Part shown: piece by piece, positions 21,436 to 33,632 of the stretch
Numbering within the stretch: the first letter of the stretch is position 1
Layout: each line of letters starts with the position of its first letter
DNA from: Persicaria tinctoria
Taxonomy: Eukaryota > Streptophyta > Magnoliopsida > Caryophyllales > Polygonaceae
Assembly (NCBI GenBank): GCA_037127255.1
Contig: JBANSL010000010.1
Span: 29,468,620-29,532,619 of the forward strand
Reading direction: 5' to 3'
DNA: 64,000 bases
Translations under genes and position numbers: made by a program
The notes under the pieces: generated by a model
Told to the model about the DNA's origin: nothing
Databases searched by the model: none
What the model saw: only the letters and a program-made list of their open reading frames with translations

Positions 21436-22443
21436 TATATAAATACTACAACAACTACTGCTCAGTATAAGGGTCTATGGGTCATAATGTACGCACTCAT
21501 TTCCCGAACAAGTCGAGAGAGTGTTTCTGAAAGGCCCCGAATAATAGGATACTAGAATTATGAGAGAGCATAACTCATAAAAAGGAAGCATAATCATAGA
21601 CGAAGCAAGGGACAGATAAAAAGAAGCAAGGGCAAAAGGACAAAACATAAAAGCCCAAAACACTATCCCTCCGCAGCCCGAATGCACCGTCTCCAGTGGT
21701 CCCTGTCTGAAGTCAGATCTTCCGACAGGTTTAGAAGGTTGAGATCCTTACGAATAACTTCCAACCAACTCTTTCGTGGTCTACCTCTCCCTCTACGGAT
21801 ATCTCCGAGATCCAAACTCTCACACCTGCGAACTGGGGCCGAAAGCGGTCTCCTGCACACGTGCCCAACCCAACGCAATCTACCCTCCCGCAATCCACTA
21901 TACTCGCAGCTCCAACCTTGCTCCTGATGTCCTCGTTTCTGATTTTGTCCAGCCTCGTGTGACCACTCATCCAGTGCAACATTCTCATCTCAGCAACTAA
22001 CAGCTTATGCTCTTGAGCTTTAGTTGTCGGCCAGCACTCCGAGCCATACAGAATAGTCGATCTAACAACCATCCTTAGAATTTCCCTTTCAGTTTTGTCG
22101 GAACTTTTCTGTCACATAACACTATCGACGCTCTTCTCCATCTTAGCCATCCCGCTTGATCGAATTCGATGATCGATGTCCCTGTCTATACCCCCATTGC
22201 TTTGAACGAAAGAGCCAAGGTACTTGAAAAACTCTTTTTTCTGGGGACTAGCTCTTCCCCCAATAAAACCGAATCTCCTGCATCCCTGCCCTCTCCAAAG
22301 CAGAACTGGACATACCCAGTCTTGGTCCTACTCAATCTGAAACCCTTCGACTCCAACACACTTCTCCACCTATCAAGCCTGCGAGCCAATTCAATCCAGA
22401 TCTTGAGTTGTCCACAATCACAATGTCATTTGCGAACAACATA
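21436..22443 (-). mobile_element. 5'-truncated RTE-type LINE, reverse transcriptase C-terminal part
   Basis: The minus-strand frames, with shifts between them, read in order LDRWRSVLESKGFRLSRTKT, then [59 protein letters not shown] and [20 protein letters not shown]. They end with RRCIRAAEG and a stop near 21663. This is the characteristic C-terminal half of plant RTE LINEs. The 5' edge falls within the catalytic-loop region (an FANDIV-like sequence near 22430, where families have FADD). The 3' end lies near the gttgttgtag sequence at about 21445. Several frameshifts make it dead. Confidence 0.85.
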
Positions 22444-22449
22444 CTCCTG

Positions 22450-23232
22450 GAACCTCTTCTTGAAAAGTGTTCAAAATTTTTTGCATAAATTTTATCAACA
22501 AAATTCATAGTAAAAAGTGTTCAAAATTTTTTGAACAAAATTTTTTAAATAAACTTTAATTATTTGCCTTAATTAGCGAATTCATTGATAAAAGTATCTA
22601 TATCATACTCCCTTCGATTTTTAATATAAGACATTTGACTTATATGCACGTAGTTAAGTAGCTAAAAACTATATAAAATATAGTAATTTTTTTAATTAAA
22701 TTTTTTGACATTATAATACATATTAATAAAAAATATTATAATGTAAAAATTTTTAATTAAAAACATTAATAATTTATATAGTTTGTAGCTCCTTAAACCA
22801 CGTGCACAAAAAGTCAATGCCTTATATTAAAAATCGGGAGAGTATCAATAAACTCTTTGTCAATATAAATTGTCAAAGCATCGGCAAGAAACCCATTTTT
22901 TATTTTGTTTCAAATGTCAATCTTCATATATTTCATAGTTGAAAATTAATGCTCCTTTTGTAATATTTGTAGAAACTGAAAATGTTTTTGTTTTTTTTAT
23001 AGAAAACTGAAAATGCTAATATACAAGGCGAATCCATCCGTTTATTCTAAATTGTTCATCCATTTTTTGCACTAATTTATCCATCCGTTTATTCTAAACT
23101 TGGAATTGGGAAGAAAAAAAAAAACAGATGATAGGACAACTCTCTCTTCGTAGCGTTCCATTCATTTTCCTCAAAATCCCATGATATAAAGCTCCACTAC
23201 AAGCTTATACTTATACACATCACCTTAGTTAA
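22450..23232. repeat. Dispersed duplicated segment, copy 1 (contains a MITE)
   Basis: Apart from the MITE at 22618, this stretch aligns with 29110-29575 in the same orientation. Shared blocks include ttgccttaattagcgaattc / ttgccttagcaaattcattg, atataaattgtcaaagcatc / atataaattgtgaaagcatc, tgtcaatctt and gaattgggaagaa, and tccactacaagcttata / tccactgcaactgcaagc. Its nature is unknown. Identity is moderate, so the duplication is not recent. Confidence 0.75.
22618..22842. mobile_element. Stowaway-type MITE, family A
   Basis: 225 bp bordered by TA (22616-22617, 22843-22844). The left end is CTCCCTTCGATTTTTAATAT; the right end in reverse is CTCTCCCGATTTTTAATATA. Inner blocks gcacgtagtt and agctaaaaactatataaaat are shared with the MITE at 15117. 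The duplicate of the surrounding DNA at about 29.24 kb lacks it, which gives the empty site. Confidence 0.88.
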
Positions 23233-23245
23233 ATGAATAAAAAAA

Positions 23246-23248
<3 letters not shown>

Positions 23249-23330
<82 letters not shown>
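23249..23330. repeat. (AT)n microsatellite of about 82 bp
   Basis: Uninterrupted AT dinucleotides ending just before the left end of the outer hAT element. Confidence 0.95.
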
Positions 23331-23332
<2 letters not shown>

Positions 23333-25270
23333 TCTGGATATATATAGACATGGTCACAGGTCCGACCCGCCGGGTCGACAACCAGGGGGGAGGGTGACCC
23401 TAAACCTGACCCGCGGTTCGGACGGGTCGACGGGTTAGGTGACCCGACGGGTCGGACTGCCAGGTCGGCCACGTGGCACCAAATCGGGTACTCAACGGAT
23501 TTTGCAGGTCGACCCGCAGGGTCAACCATTTAAAAAAAAAAAAATTGTTTTAAACCCAAAATAAAATTAAACTCAAGTCTTTCACCACTCCCATCATTTA
23601 ATCACACTTTAGATGTGGGAAAGAAATTTTAGATTGTGGGAATGACAAGTAGGGTATGAGGATCTATATATAGAGAAAATAGAGGTATATAACCCACTTT
23701 CGATGCGGGACAGAAATATGAGATATGAAAGAAAATGTGAGAAATTGATGTTTCGACGAATCAAATTATATGATGTAAAATGTAATATAATTAAAGTCTT
23801 TGAATTATATGGTGGAATATAATGTAATTTAAGTATTTGGATTATATGATGTAACATATAATATAATTAAAGTGTTTACCTCTTAGGATTTAATGAAATG
23901 AATAACACATGGTGATGAAACATCATGATACAATATATCAAGTTATGTTAGATTAATCTTTCTATTTAATTTAATTGATAGTTGTGTTGATCCATTAATC
24001 AATCATAAGTATTTTATTTTATTTGCATTATTATGTTAATTTCTTGATCAATGATTTCAAATATAGGTTCATCTTCATATAGATATGTTAAACTTTCTCG
24101 TTTAAAGTTGAATTAGCCACATGTTGTGTATACACTTAATGATGATGTTATTAGAATTACATACTTGAGTTGCTTGTTATGACATGAAAAGACACATTGA
24201 AAAAGTATTGTCAATATTATATTTCATTCTTGTGTTTGAAAATCCGAAGTTCTATATCATTTTGAAAATAAGCGAAAACTCGAAATTAAGGATACTATAC
24301 AAGTGTAAGTGTGTAACGGCTTTATCAATAATAATATTTGTATTATTTGAAATTATATCATAAACACTCCTAACTTATTATCATATAGAATGATATAGAA
24401 TGATTTAATAGTGGATCCACCAAATAACACAAATGTTTAAGGCATTTTGTTGAACTTCACACTTTCTTGTTACCCGTTCGTTATTTCTTTCATAATTGAT
24501 ATGTAAAATATTTTTTTTTAAATAATATTTATATAAAGTGTAGTACTAGTGTTTGTATATGATAAAAATTTATAAGTATGGATTGACATGAAAAAACTGA
24601 ATGGTAGAGATTGAAGACATGATGTAGTTTCTACCCTTGTTCTTGTCCCACATTGAAAACTAGAGGAAAAGGGGAAGGGTGCTAAGTCTATAAAAGGAGA
24701 AGCATGGGGTTCATTTGTCTCACATTGCCATTGCATATTAGTTTATGTAATATTATGAATTATGAATTATTCTAAGAATAATTTATATAATTTACATAAT
24801 AATTATTAGAGGTGGGCACAAATCCCGCAAATCCCGATCCCGTCCCGATCCCGGTGGGATTTAGGACAAAATAGCGAATCCCGTCCCGATCCTGTCCCGC
24901 AAAAATTATGCGGGACGAAACGCGGGACGATCCCGGTGGGATCCCGCAAATCCCGTCCCGTCCCGCATATAATAATAATAATAATTATTATTATTTTTAT
25001 AATAATAATAATATTATAATATTATAGAATAATAATAATATATTATTAGTATTATTATTTTGAGCAAATATTATTTATAACTATAATAATAATTTTCAAT
25101 TTATAATAATAATAATAATAATATAATATAATTTAATAATAATATTAGTTTATAATAATAATAATATTATTATTATATCATATTATATTTTTTTCTTGTA
25201 AAGTATAATTATTTTATAATAATAATAATAAAAATAAGTAATATTATTTTATTTTATTTTTAACTATAAC

Positions 25271-25466
25271 GTGGGATTATTATTATTATTATATTATTAT
25301 TATTATTATTATAATAATAAAAGTTTACAAAGAATTAGTGGGGAGCCGAGAGACAATCTGGCCCCCCACTCCTTTAGCAATAGAAAAGCCCACCCTAGTG
25401 AAAATATGAGCTGCGTTATGAGCCCCTATATCGTGAGTCTGGGCAAATTTCTGGATCCTCCTTAGA
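25271..25466 (-). mobile_element. Very short LINE 3' fragment with (TAA)n tail
   Basis: On the minus strand this encodes only the last 40-50 codons of the same LINE as at 16728 (the region around the conserved end ...GVGGQIVSRLPTN), with frame damage. It is followed by a (TAA)n tail at 25271-25320. It abuts a second truncated copy. Confidence 0.75.
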
Positions 25467-25467
25467 A

Positions 25468-25471
25468 GGCC

Positions 25472-25521
<50 letters not shown>

Positions 25522-25895
25522 AAAACAGATTACAAGAAATTAGTGGGCAACCGAGATACTATCTGGGCACCCACTCCTTTAGCGATAACAAAGCCAAGTC
25601 TAGTAAAAATATAGCGTGCAGCACGAGCCCCAACATCCTGAGATATCGAGAATTTCTGAATCCGCTTTAGCAATGCAACCGCATATGTATCCAACTCCCC
25701 CAATGAAGAGAATGAGAAGGGTAGGAAACCATAACCAGCCGTCGTATACAAATCTCGATACTTGACACACTTACGTCGAGCAGCATCAACAACAGCACGA
25801 CCCGGCATAAAGTCAGAAATTCCAGACTGAGTCAATGGAGAGGATCCCGTCAGATCGACACACACATCCCGCCCATTTAGAGTTACAAGAGGCAA
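25468..25895 (-). mobile_element. LINE 3' fragment with (TAA)n tail, second copy
   Basis: An open minus-strand frame of about 120 codons reads GRDVCVDLTGSSPLTQSGIS and continues to GVGAQIVSRLPTNFL and a stop. It is the same protein end as the copy at 16728 but without its internal stops. The tail (TTA/TAA)n occupies 25468-25520. The 5' truncation falls within the protein. It lies inside the inner hAT element, so it is younger than that insertion. Confidence 0.82.
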
Positions 25896-26530
25896 ATAGC
25901 TAATTAAATACGGTATTCTTCCTAACTATCAATCTATAATTAGACAATATTGGTAAATCTCGTCTCAATTCCTTTCCGTCCTGATCTAGTAAGATAATGT
26001 AGCCAAATATGTTGAACATTATAATTAATTATACAATCATATTATTATTATTGAATAATATAGTTGAGAATAATACCGTATTCAACATATTATACTAAAT
26101 AATGAATTATGAAAGCATTTTTCACTTTGCAAATTTATATAATATTTTATTATTTTTATATGCGGGACAAGGCCCGTCTCGTCCCGATCCCGTCCCGTCC
26201 AGGACACCATCCCGTCCCGATCCCGTCCTGAAAAAAAATGTCAATCCCGTCCCGATCCCGTCCCGAAAAAATTTTGCGGGACGAGTCCCGTCCCGTCCCA
26301 TCCCGTGCCCACCCCTAATAATTATGAATTTATTTTATTAAAAATAAATTTTTCAAAAAAAAATATTTTTTAAAATAGCGGGTTGACCCAGCGGGTCGGA
26401 CCCGCTGGGTCACGAGTTGTCTTTTCCCTGACCCTCAACTCGAGCCGACCCTTGGACCCGTGGACCCTGACCTGTCGGGTCACGGGTCGACCCGTCCGAC
26501 CCGTGACCCGTGGCCATGTCTAGATATATA

Positions 26531-27400
26531 CAATCGGGAAAGGAGCCAGGGATAGAGGGGTACGCTCCAGCCCACTCTATTTTTAAAAAATAAAGTAATA
26601 GGTAAGGAAATTAAGGGAAATTAACAATAAAATTTTCATTTATTCATTAAATTAAGAGTTTTGTAAGTTTAAGTCCGATTCGAGTTCGTTTATGAGTCAA
26701 GAACACAGATCCTAATCTAGAATGCGGAAGCATAAAGAGCACAAGACGTTGGTGACGTGGTTCGGCGAACCTACTCCACGGGGTCTCAAGAAGGGGAGAC
26801 CCGGGCCCGATTTCACTAAGCAACGCAGATCTTACAAAGGTAACAACCAACTAAGGCAAGCGGCAAGCAAATGCAGACAACAAGACAGATCTAGGAATAT
26901 ACAAGCAAAGGAACACGAAGCAAGGAATAGAAAACCTCCTGATTATCTCAGATCCAAGATCTGAGATAGAGTTGATGAAGACGATGAAGTCAAGCTTGGA
27001 GAGTAAGCTATGGTTGTGTCTTCTTCCTTCTTCGAGCAGGACCTTTGGCTTCAGACCACCAATGGAGGAAGACCTGATCTTCCAATGGCGGATTTCTCCT
27101 GAGTTTCTCGAAGCTCTCTCGCTCTCTCTTTCTCTGACCTTTTGGTTTGCCTTGAAGACGCGCGCCGAGTGAAGTGGTGAGCTAGGGTTTGGTAGCGAGC
27201 TTATATAGGAGTCGACCAAGTTGAAACGCAGTGTTCCAACTTAGGGTAACCAAAGCTCCCAGACTTAAGCCACACACATATACTTGGATCTGGAGAGGCG
27301 AGCTGGGCCGAGCTGCTTCTAGATTGGGCTATACGGCCCAATACTTACAATCCTTAGATCTGGTCCAAAATACATGCATATGCCTACCTAGCTTCCCTTA
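26531..27400. other. Non-coding DNA with LTR-like stretch
   Basis: From about 26690 to 27400 the sequence (gttggtgacgtggttcggcg, gcagatcttacaaagg, ctagggtttggtagcgagct) has the look of a plant LTR or retroelement untranslated region. No TG...CA limits, primer site or coding domain could be confirmed. Open frames here are not recognisable. Confidence 0.3.
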
Positions 27401-27973
27401 GTCTTAATTGTTACATTTTATACAAATACAAAGTAGGAGAATTATAAGCTTTACAAGTTTGTTAATAAAATTATGCGTATGTGAAAAGTTTAACCTACCC
27501 GAATATTAGTAGAGATTACACATATATTGTAAATGTATCATATGACCACCTATAAGTTAAAGTAAATGTATGTATTAATTAGTAGTCATATAATATTAAC
27601 TTCCATATAAAATTAAAAAAGGGCTTGAACTAGTAGAAGTTGCACGTCTTAAAGTCGATGTCATCTACTGATCATACTTTGTTTATTTCGATCTTTTCTA
27701 TGAAATACTTGTAGCTTTGTGTTGCGTTTAGAAAATGGTGACTTGAAAATATTAGTAACACGTACTATTCCACAAAGAAAAAAGACCCTCCAAATCGGAT
27801 CATAATAGTTCTTTACATCAACCACTAATGTCAATTGATCATGTGAGCAAATTAAAGCAATAAACAAAGTATACATTTTTTATTACAACAATCATTAAGA
27901 GTCAACTTACTGAATCTATTTAATTAATTGTGATCCTATATAACCTGTTATTAGCGCCATCATACCCCTATAC
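27401..27973. other. AT-rich DNA, nothing recognised
   Basis: No gene, RNA or element identified before the next hAT element. Confidence 0.4.
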
Positions 27974-28660
27974 TAGGGCTGGGTAAAAATTATCATGAAA
28001 ACCGAACCAACATAATTGGTTCGGTATACCGAACCAAGTTCCAAAACTTGGTACGGTAACGGTAATGAGAATGAAAAAGTTGATATTACCATTACCAACC
28101 CATTTCAAATTGGTTGGCACGGTAATATCAACCAATTCCTACCAAACCAATTATATATAGTTTTATTTTTATTTTGTAATTTTTATAAGTTTTTAACTTT
28201 TGTTTTTATTTTTTTAACTTTTTTTTCTTCAGAAAATGTTTTTAATCAAGGGAGAAATACTAACTCGACCTCGATTAAGACGAAAACCTATACCGTTAGT
28301 CAGAATAATATATTCATACTAATATGTTGTTTTGCTTTAGTGTTTAAACACTTTGTAATAACTTTAAAGTTTTATGTTGCTTTCGTCCTCAAATATAGTC
28401 GGTTCGGATGAAAACCTAAGCATTGGAATAATTTATACGTTTTAATTAAGTTGTATTATATTTGCATTTTTTTTCTCAACATTCGAAAGTTGGTAAATTA
28501 CCATTACCAACACGTACCAACCAACTTAATTGGTAACCAATTAAGTTGGTACAACCCCTTCGGTGGTTGGTAATGATAGGGGTTTTACGATTACCAATTC
28601 AAATTGGTTGGTACATGGTAAACGGAAAAATAAATTGGTAATGTACCAATTTCACCCCTA
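27974..28660. mobile_element. hAT-type short element (687 bp)
   Basis: Ends TAGGGCTGGGTAAAAATTAT (left) and, in reverse, TAGGGGTGAAATTGGTACAT (right). Inverted copies of ggtaccaattxxgttggta-like units lie near both ends. The 8-bp duplication CCCTATAC (27966-27973 and 28661-28668) is exact. It is too short to carry a transposase. Confidence 0.9.
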
Positions 28661-28668
28661 CCCTATAC

Positions 28669-29109
28669 CCTCTGAATTCGTAAATTTACGGATTGTACGT
28701 GGGAGGACATTGCATCTCTTGATAAAGTATATATATCTAAACAAGTCTAAGAGATTAATTTGATAGCAAAGAAAGCATGTAGTTATAGGATTGCACTAAT
28801 GGCCTATGAACAATATGTTTGAGATTTCTTGGGGCATTACTCAATACAACGTACGTTTTGATTGGTGTTGCTCACCCAAAATTTCTATTACCTATCAATT
28901 AATTCTACACAAAAGTGAAAATGATAAAAACGTTCGTAAAAAGTGTTTAAATACTTCTTTGTTTTGATAGCACACATGCCCTATGGATGTCGCATTTTGC
29001 ATATAAAATCATCTTCGTCTATTAAAGGATGGATGGGTGAATCCAATCCAACAATTTCATAAAGATGCGATTGGATTCAAATCCAAAGGGGATAAATAGA
29101 ATTATAATT
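28669..29109. other. AT-rich DNA, nothing recognised
   Basis: No gene or element is visible. Confidence 0.4.
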
Positions 29110-29575
29110 TTTTTTAAAAAAAAAATCCATCATAAAAAGTGTTTAAATACTTGACTTGCACAACATTTTAATAAAAAACTAAAATGACCGTGTTGATCTT
29201 TTGCCTTAGCAAATTCATTGTTAAAGGAATTTATATCGATTTTACTAACAAACTTTCTTTCTATATAAATTGTGAAAGCATCTGCAAGAAACTCATTTGT
29301 CATTTTATTACAATTTATGTCAATCTTCGCATCTTTCATTACCGAAAATGGTGGATTTTTTTTTTTTTGCAAGTTGTAGAAACCGGAAATGTCAATACAA
29401 GGTGAATCAGCCTGCTTATTTTGAATTCATCCTTTTTTGTTTCCACCAAATTTTCTGACAATTTTGCAAGATAGGGATGAAACTGGGAATTGGGAAGAAT
29501 AAAAGCACGATTTATTATACAACTCCACTGCAACTGCAAGCTTATAAACATTATAAATGAATGAAAACCGGCCAC
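29110..29575. repeat. Dispersed duplicated segment, copy 2 (MITE-free)
   Basis: Aligns with 22450-23232. The place where copy 1 carries the Stowaway MITE is uninterrupted here (ttatatcgattttactaaca near 29231-29250). No coding content recognised. Confidence 0.75.
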
Positions 29576-29708
29576 TTTTTGGATATAACCAATGCTACAG
29601 AAGACATTTTTGGCTTTCCTTCACACAAAAATTCATTCAAAATTTGAACAATTTAACTGGTACCTAATTAATCGAGTTCAACTCGGATGACTAAAAATCT
29701 ATACACTA

Positions 29709-32629
29709 CTAACTAAAATATACAAAATGATGCCCAATCTCAAGAGTCGTCTGCTTCGCACCCTGACCAATTGTACTACTCAAGTCAGGTGCATGTAATT
29801 TATGCTTAATTTGAACAAAAACCCTTACCTGGATCTCTGGATCACTTGACTGGGCATCTACGTTAGCAGGCCTGACTAAGGGCGAGGAAACTTTGTTGTC
29901 CCTCTTAACTTCTGTAATGTAACCCTAATTTCGTCATCAGCTGACATTTCTCACTAGCCACCTACCTTATCAGGCTTGTCTGAAGGGGGTGCAGAAACAG
30001 GGAGATGCTCACTCTTTATAGCAGACATAACGTCAATAACGGCGTTTTCAGATACAGGGTCAACAGGTACAGGGCAAGAAGACTGACCTCTAGCACCCAT
30101 TGACATATAAAGTGTAAACCTTTTTTCAAGCATGTTGATTTTAGCAAGAATTTCGGATGTCACAATCGAATCCTGGTTGGTCGAAATAAACTTCTCCAGC
30201 CTATCCAACCTGTTTAAGAGATCCTTTGCCCATTCAGGCATCTCTTCCAACTTATCCAGCCTGTTTGAGAGATCTTTTGCCCATTCAGGCAGCTCTTTCG
30301 CGAAACTTTGACTCACTGGAACCTCTATAAATTGGTTGTCGTCATCTCCACCGTCACGACGATCACTCTCCATCCTGTCCCAACCTTCGTCTACTGGATA
30401 AGCTTCTTTGTTCGCTCCCTCTTTTCCATCTTCAGTCTCATGCACTTCATTTGGAAGGGGTTGCTCTTTGTCAGCAACATCAACAAATTCAGTCTCATAC
30501 GCTTCATCAGGGGGAGGGCGCTTTTTACCAGTATCATATGGATGAGTGTCCTCTTCGTCAGCAACATCTCCACCCATGAGCCCAATCTCATCCCTGTATC
30601 CATTTGCTGCAGCTGCCTCTTTCTCAGCTCCCCCTTCACACTCGATCTCATCCTTGCCTTCATTTGTTGCTGTAACCGGGACAGGTGCACGTGCCTCAAT
30701 TGTGAGCAGGGCCTCAATGACAAGGGCCTCAATGTCCAATGCATCCTCACATCCTTCAGTTAGGGACTGGTCCTCTTTGTCAGCAACAGTCTTACCAGCA
30801 GAACCCCTCTTAACTGTGATTCCCTTCGACTTAATATTCTTGTCAGCATCATTCCTCCAGACATTTCTGCGTTGTTTAAAATTCATCCCTAAATTGGAAG
30901 TTGATTTCTTGTCCTTCACCACCACAACTGCTAAACCCCCCATGATAGGCTCTGTAAGCTTCCGCTTCTGCTGCTGCTTAGAACTTACCTCTAAATCTTC
31001 ATGTCTGCGCTTCAAGCTCTGTTTGGGAGATTCAAAATCATCAGAGTCATCACTGTCATCAGGTACAACCTTACCTTTCGACTTAACATCTCCAATTGTA
31101 AGTACAACGAGGGCAGCATTGTCTCCAAACCTCAAATTGTAGACATTTTTTCTCAATTTTTGCACTTCATATATAGGATCCTCATGGGTTTGGGAAAACA
31201 CAGGTTCAATAATATAATCAACAATATCATCCGTAACCTCTTCTTCAAACTCCATGCCTGGTTTCCTTGCAAACTCACCATATTTTGGGAACATTGGCTC
31301 CTACAAAAATGATAATAAAATAATACAGGATAACCATGAGGATGGATGGTAGCATATAATATAAGAGTTGATAATGCTGGAAATTGAAAAAAAAAACAGT
31401 TGATGACACGTGGCATACCATTCCCCCCTCAAAAAATATTTTTGTCTGATCATAAGTATGCTTTACATCGCAAGCCCAATGCAGCGAAAAAGGGTCCCCC
31501 TCAACATATTTAAATGTGCACTCAAATTTGTTAGCAACACAAGGCAAAGCTTCCAAGATCCAAGCCTGTTTACATTCCAACACCAGATTCATTAGGATTA
31601 AAAGCACCATAAAATATGTGAATAAACTAAAAAACACACAATAAATAAGGCAACATAAAAAGGGAAATATTACCTGAAAAGCTAATGGATACCCATATAT
31701 TTCATAGACACCCCTATCATCAAAGCGATTGACGATAGAAGCTCTTTTCAGTGACCTGAACAAAAGCTCATACGATTCCCTACCCCACGGATACCTTTCG
31801 AACTTCTCAGGGTCAGAGGCGAGAGATAGATGGAACGAGCTTACAACCTTTGAGCGTCTAAATAACAACACTTGCTCCACCAACAACAATTTTGCCATTA
31901 TGAGCTTTTTGGGGGAGGACTTCGGTTCAGATTTGAAACGCTCCAGAAGCTCGCTGTAGGAACACCTAGGCTTGCCAAAAAACTTTGTAGATGACACATC
32001 TTCTGGGGGGTCTTCATGAGATTTGATACATGGAAGCCCCGTCACAACATGAAACTCTAATAGTGAGAAGCGGGAAATTAATCCACCTACTTTGAACCAC
32101 ATTTCCATACTCTTCTTGGTCTCCACCTCATGTAACATCATGTGGTGGATCAACTGAAAATTTGTCTTCATGTTCACACCCTGTACTAGAATAGCCCCCA
32201 TACATCCTCGTCGTAGCTGCTCGTAATCAGATGCTGACAAATGATCTTTGATAATGGAGCAAACAATCGGATAACAGTACATGTTGCTCCTGGCGCGAAA
32301 TCGTTCATTTTCAGGTATGCAGTACTGCATATTCTACAAAAATATAATGTGAAAAAAAAAAATCAAAATGTCAGCATACACCCATGACCTGTCAGACTAC
32401 CAATATACACTATAAAGATGAAAACATATGATAATCTCAACAATACTCACATCAAAACGACATTTATATATGGCCAGATCAGTCACAGTGGCATCTACAC
32501 AACATTTCCAGCAAAAAGGGAAAATGTCAGCTTAAATCAAAAACCCTCGAACCCTAACCCCCTAAAGCACATGAAAGAAATTTGGTTAAAACATCACTGA
32601 CCTTCACTTGTGCGACTCGATTCATCCAT
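29709..32629 (-). CDS. DUF1985-domain protein (ULP1-associated family, no protease domain)
   Basis: Exons read by eye on the minus strand: 32638-32602 (ATG at 32629), 32494-32451, 32333-31674, 31565-31419, 31300-29962 and 29911-29709. All have gt/ag borders and phases that join into 806 codons. Residues 25-290 carry the DUF1985 pattern (RRGCMGAILVQG, LIHHMMLHEVET, MWFKVGGLISRFSLLEFHVV then TGLPC, and PWGRESYELL). The rest is charged and low-complexity, with basic KRR clusters and a tandem coiled-coil repeat (PEWAKDLSNRLDKLEEM, PEWAKDLLNRLDRLEKF). Plant DUF1985 is often fused to a C-terminal Ulp1-type cysteine protease and often carried by MULE transposons. No protease follows here. Function unknown. 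The donor of the fifth exon could instead lie 4 bases upstream (aag/gtaggt). Confidence 0.7.
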
Positions 32630-32638
32630 AGGAGTATG

Positions 32639-33632
32639 CTGAAAAGCAATTTTGTAACCAAAAAAAAAAGAGTGGATTAAGACACTACTGTTGAATCGCA
32701 TGCGTTGCTTGCTGACAAATTCCAGAAACTGATTTGAGTTAGTGAGCACGTGTGCGAATCGCTTGAGTAGGCAAATTGTGTTTAGCTTGACCTAAACTAG
32801 GCTAGCCATCGAATGCATTACTGAGAGGTAGAGTGTTCGAAGGCTTGACTTCTCTTGGCCATGTGGAAAATCAGAAGGAAATGAGGTCACTCTTCCAAGC
32901 TTTTTTTATGGTAATTGCATCCAACTACTTCCTGCTGATGCAAGAAGAGTAAGAACCCAATCTCATGCCTAATAACAAATGTATAATTTATTCTATTAAG
33001 CCTTTCAATGGAAAGTTTGCTACAAGTTCTCCTTTCCTCTGGCTGCTTATGTTTTCTGGTCATAAGCTTATATCCTTGAATCAAAAATGGAAATTTCAAG
33101 TAGAGTAAATGGGCCAAAATCTAGGACACAGTGAAGAATCTTAACAATCCTATTTGAAAAAGCTTATAGCTTTATAACATAATGTAGGTAGTGTGATGTA
33201 AAAAAATCAGTGACAGTATGAACTACCATCTAATAATCACAACTTCAAAAAATCAGTAGTAATATGATATACTAGCTGCAAAAAAATTAGTTGTGAAACC
33301 TTAAACCTAAATAACAATGTGCGATGAAAAGCCAATTCAATTATCAGTACAATCCAATCAAGACCACAAATCGACTGCATAAAAAACTTTAAATGCCAAG
33401 TTGATCGATTGTGCTTTCTGCCTTGTGGTGATGAATCAATATCCGCCAAGCGTATGGTTTATATAACTTTCCACATATGAAGGCTTTCTAGATGGTTTTG
33501 CTCCAAACTAAATCTTAAATCAGTTGAAGTCCCAAAAACAGAACCCTAAACCCTAAATCTGAAATTCCAACCCCTAATCCTAAATTCGAAAGTTCAATCC
33601 ATCCCAGTGTAAAACAGAAGGAGGACTTACCT
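32639..33632 (-). other. Probable 5' UTR intron of the DUF1985 gene
   Basis: No gene or element is visible in it. The borders are inferred from the donor gtaagtcc and the acceptor cttttcag described for the flanking exons. Confidence 0.45.

Larger units (their letters stand above)
24807..26317. mobile_element. hAT-type transposon, inner (1.5 kb), nested
   Basis: Ends TAGAGGTGGGCACAAATCCC (left) and, in reverse, TAGGGGTGGGCACGGGATGG (right), each followed by arrays of tcccgatcccgtcccg. The 8-bp duplication ATAATTAT (24799-24806 and 26318-26325) is exact. Its centre is AT-rich, with ataataat runs and two truncated LINE tails in opposite orientation to the copy at 16.7 kb. No transposase is seen. 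Confidence 0.92.
23345..26522. mobile_element. hAT-type transposon, outer (3.2 kb), non-autonomous
   Basis: Terminal inverted repeats TAGACATGGTCACaGGTCCG (left) and, in reverse, TAGACATGGCCACGGGTCAC (right) continue into repeated GGGTCGACCCG-like subterminal units on both sides. The flanking 8-bp duplication GATATATA (23337-23344 and 26523-26530) is exact and of the size expected for hAT. No transposase frame is seen. A second hAT element is nested inside it. Confidence 0.92.

Noticed and set aside
30308..31142. Plus-strand frames opposite the DUF1985 gene
   Set aside because: Antisense shadows of a Glu/Lys-rich coding exon. The minus strand has conserved domain and splice structure.
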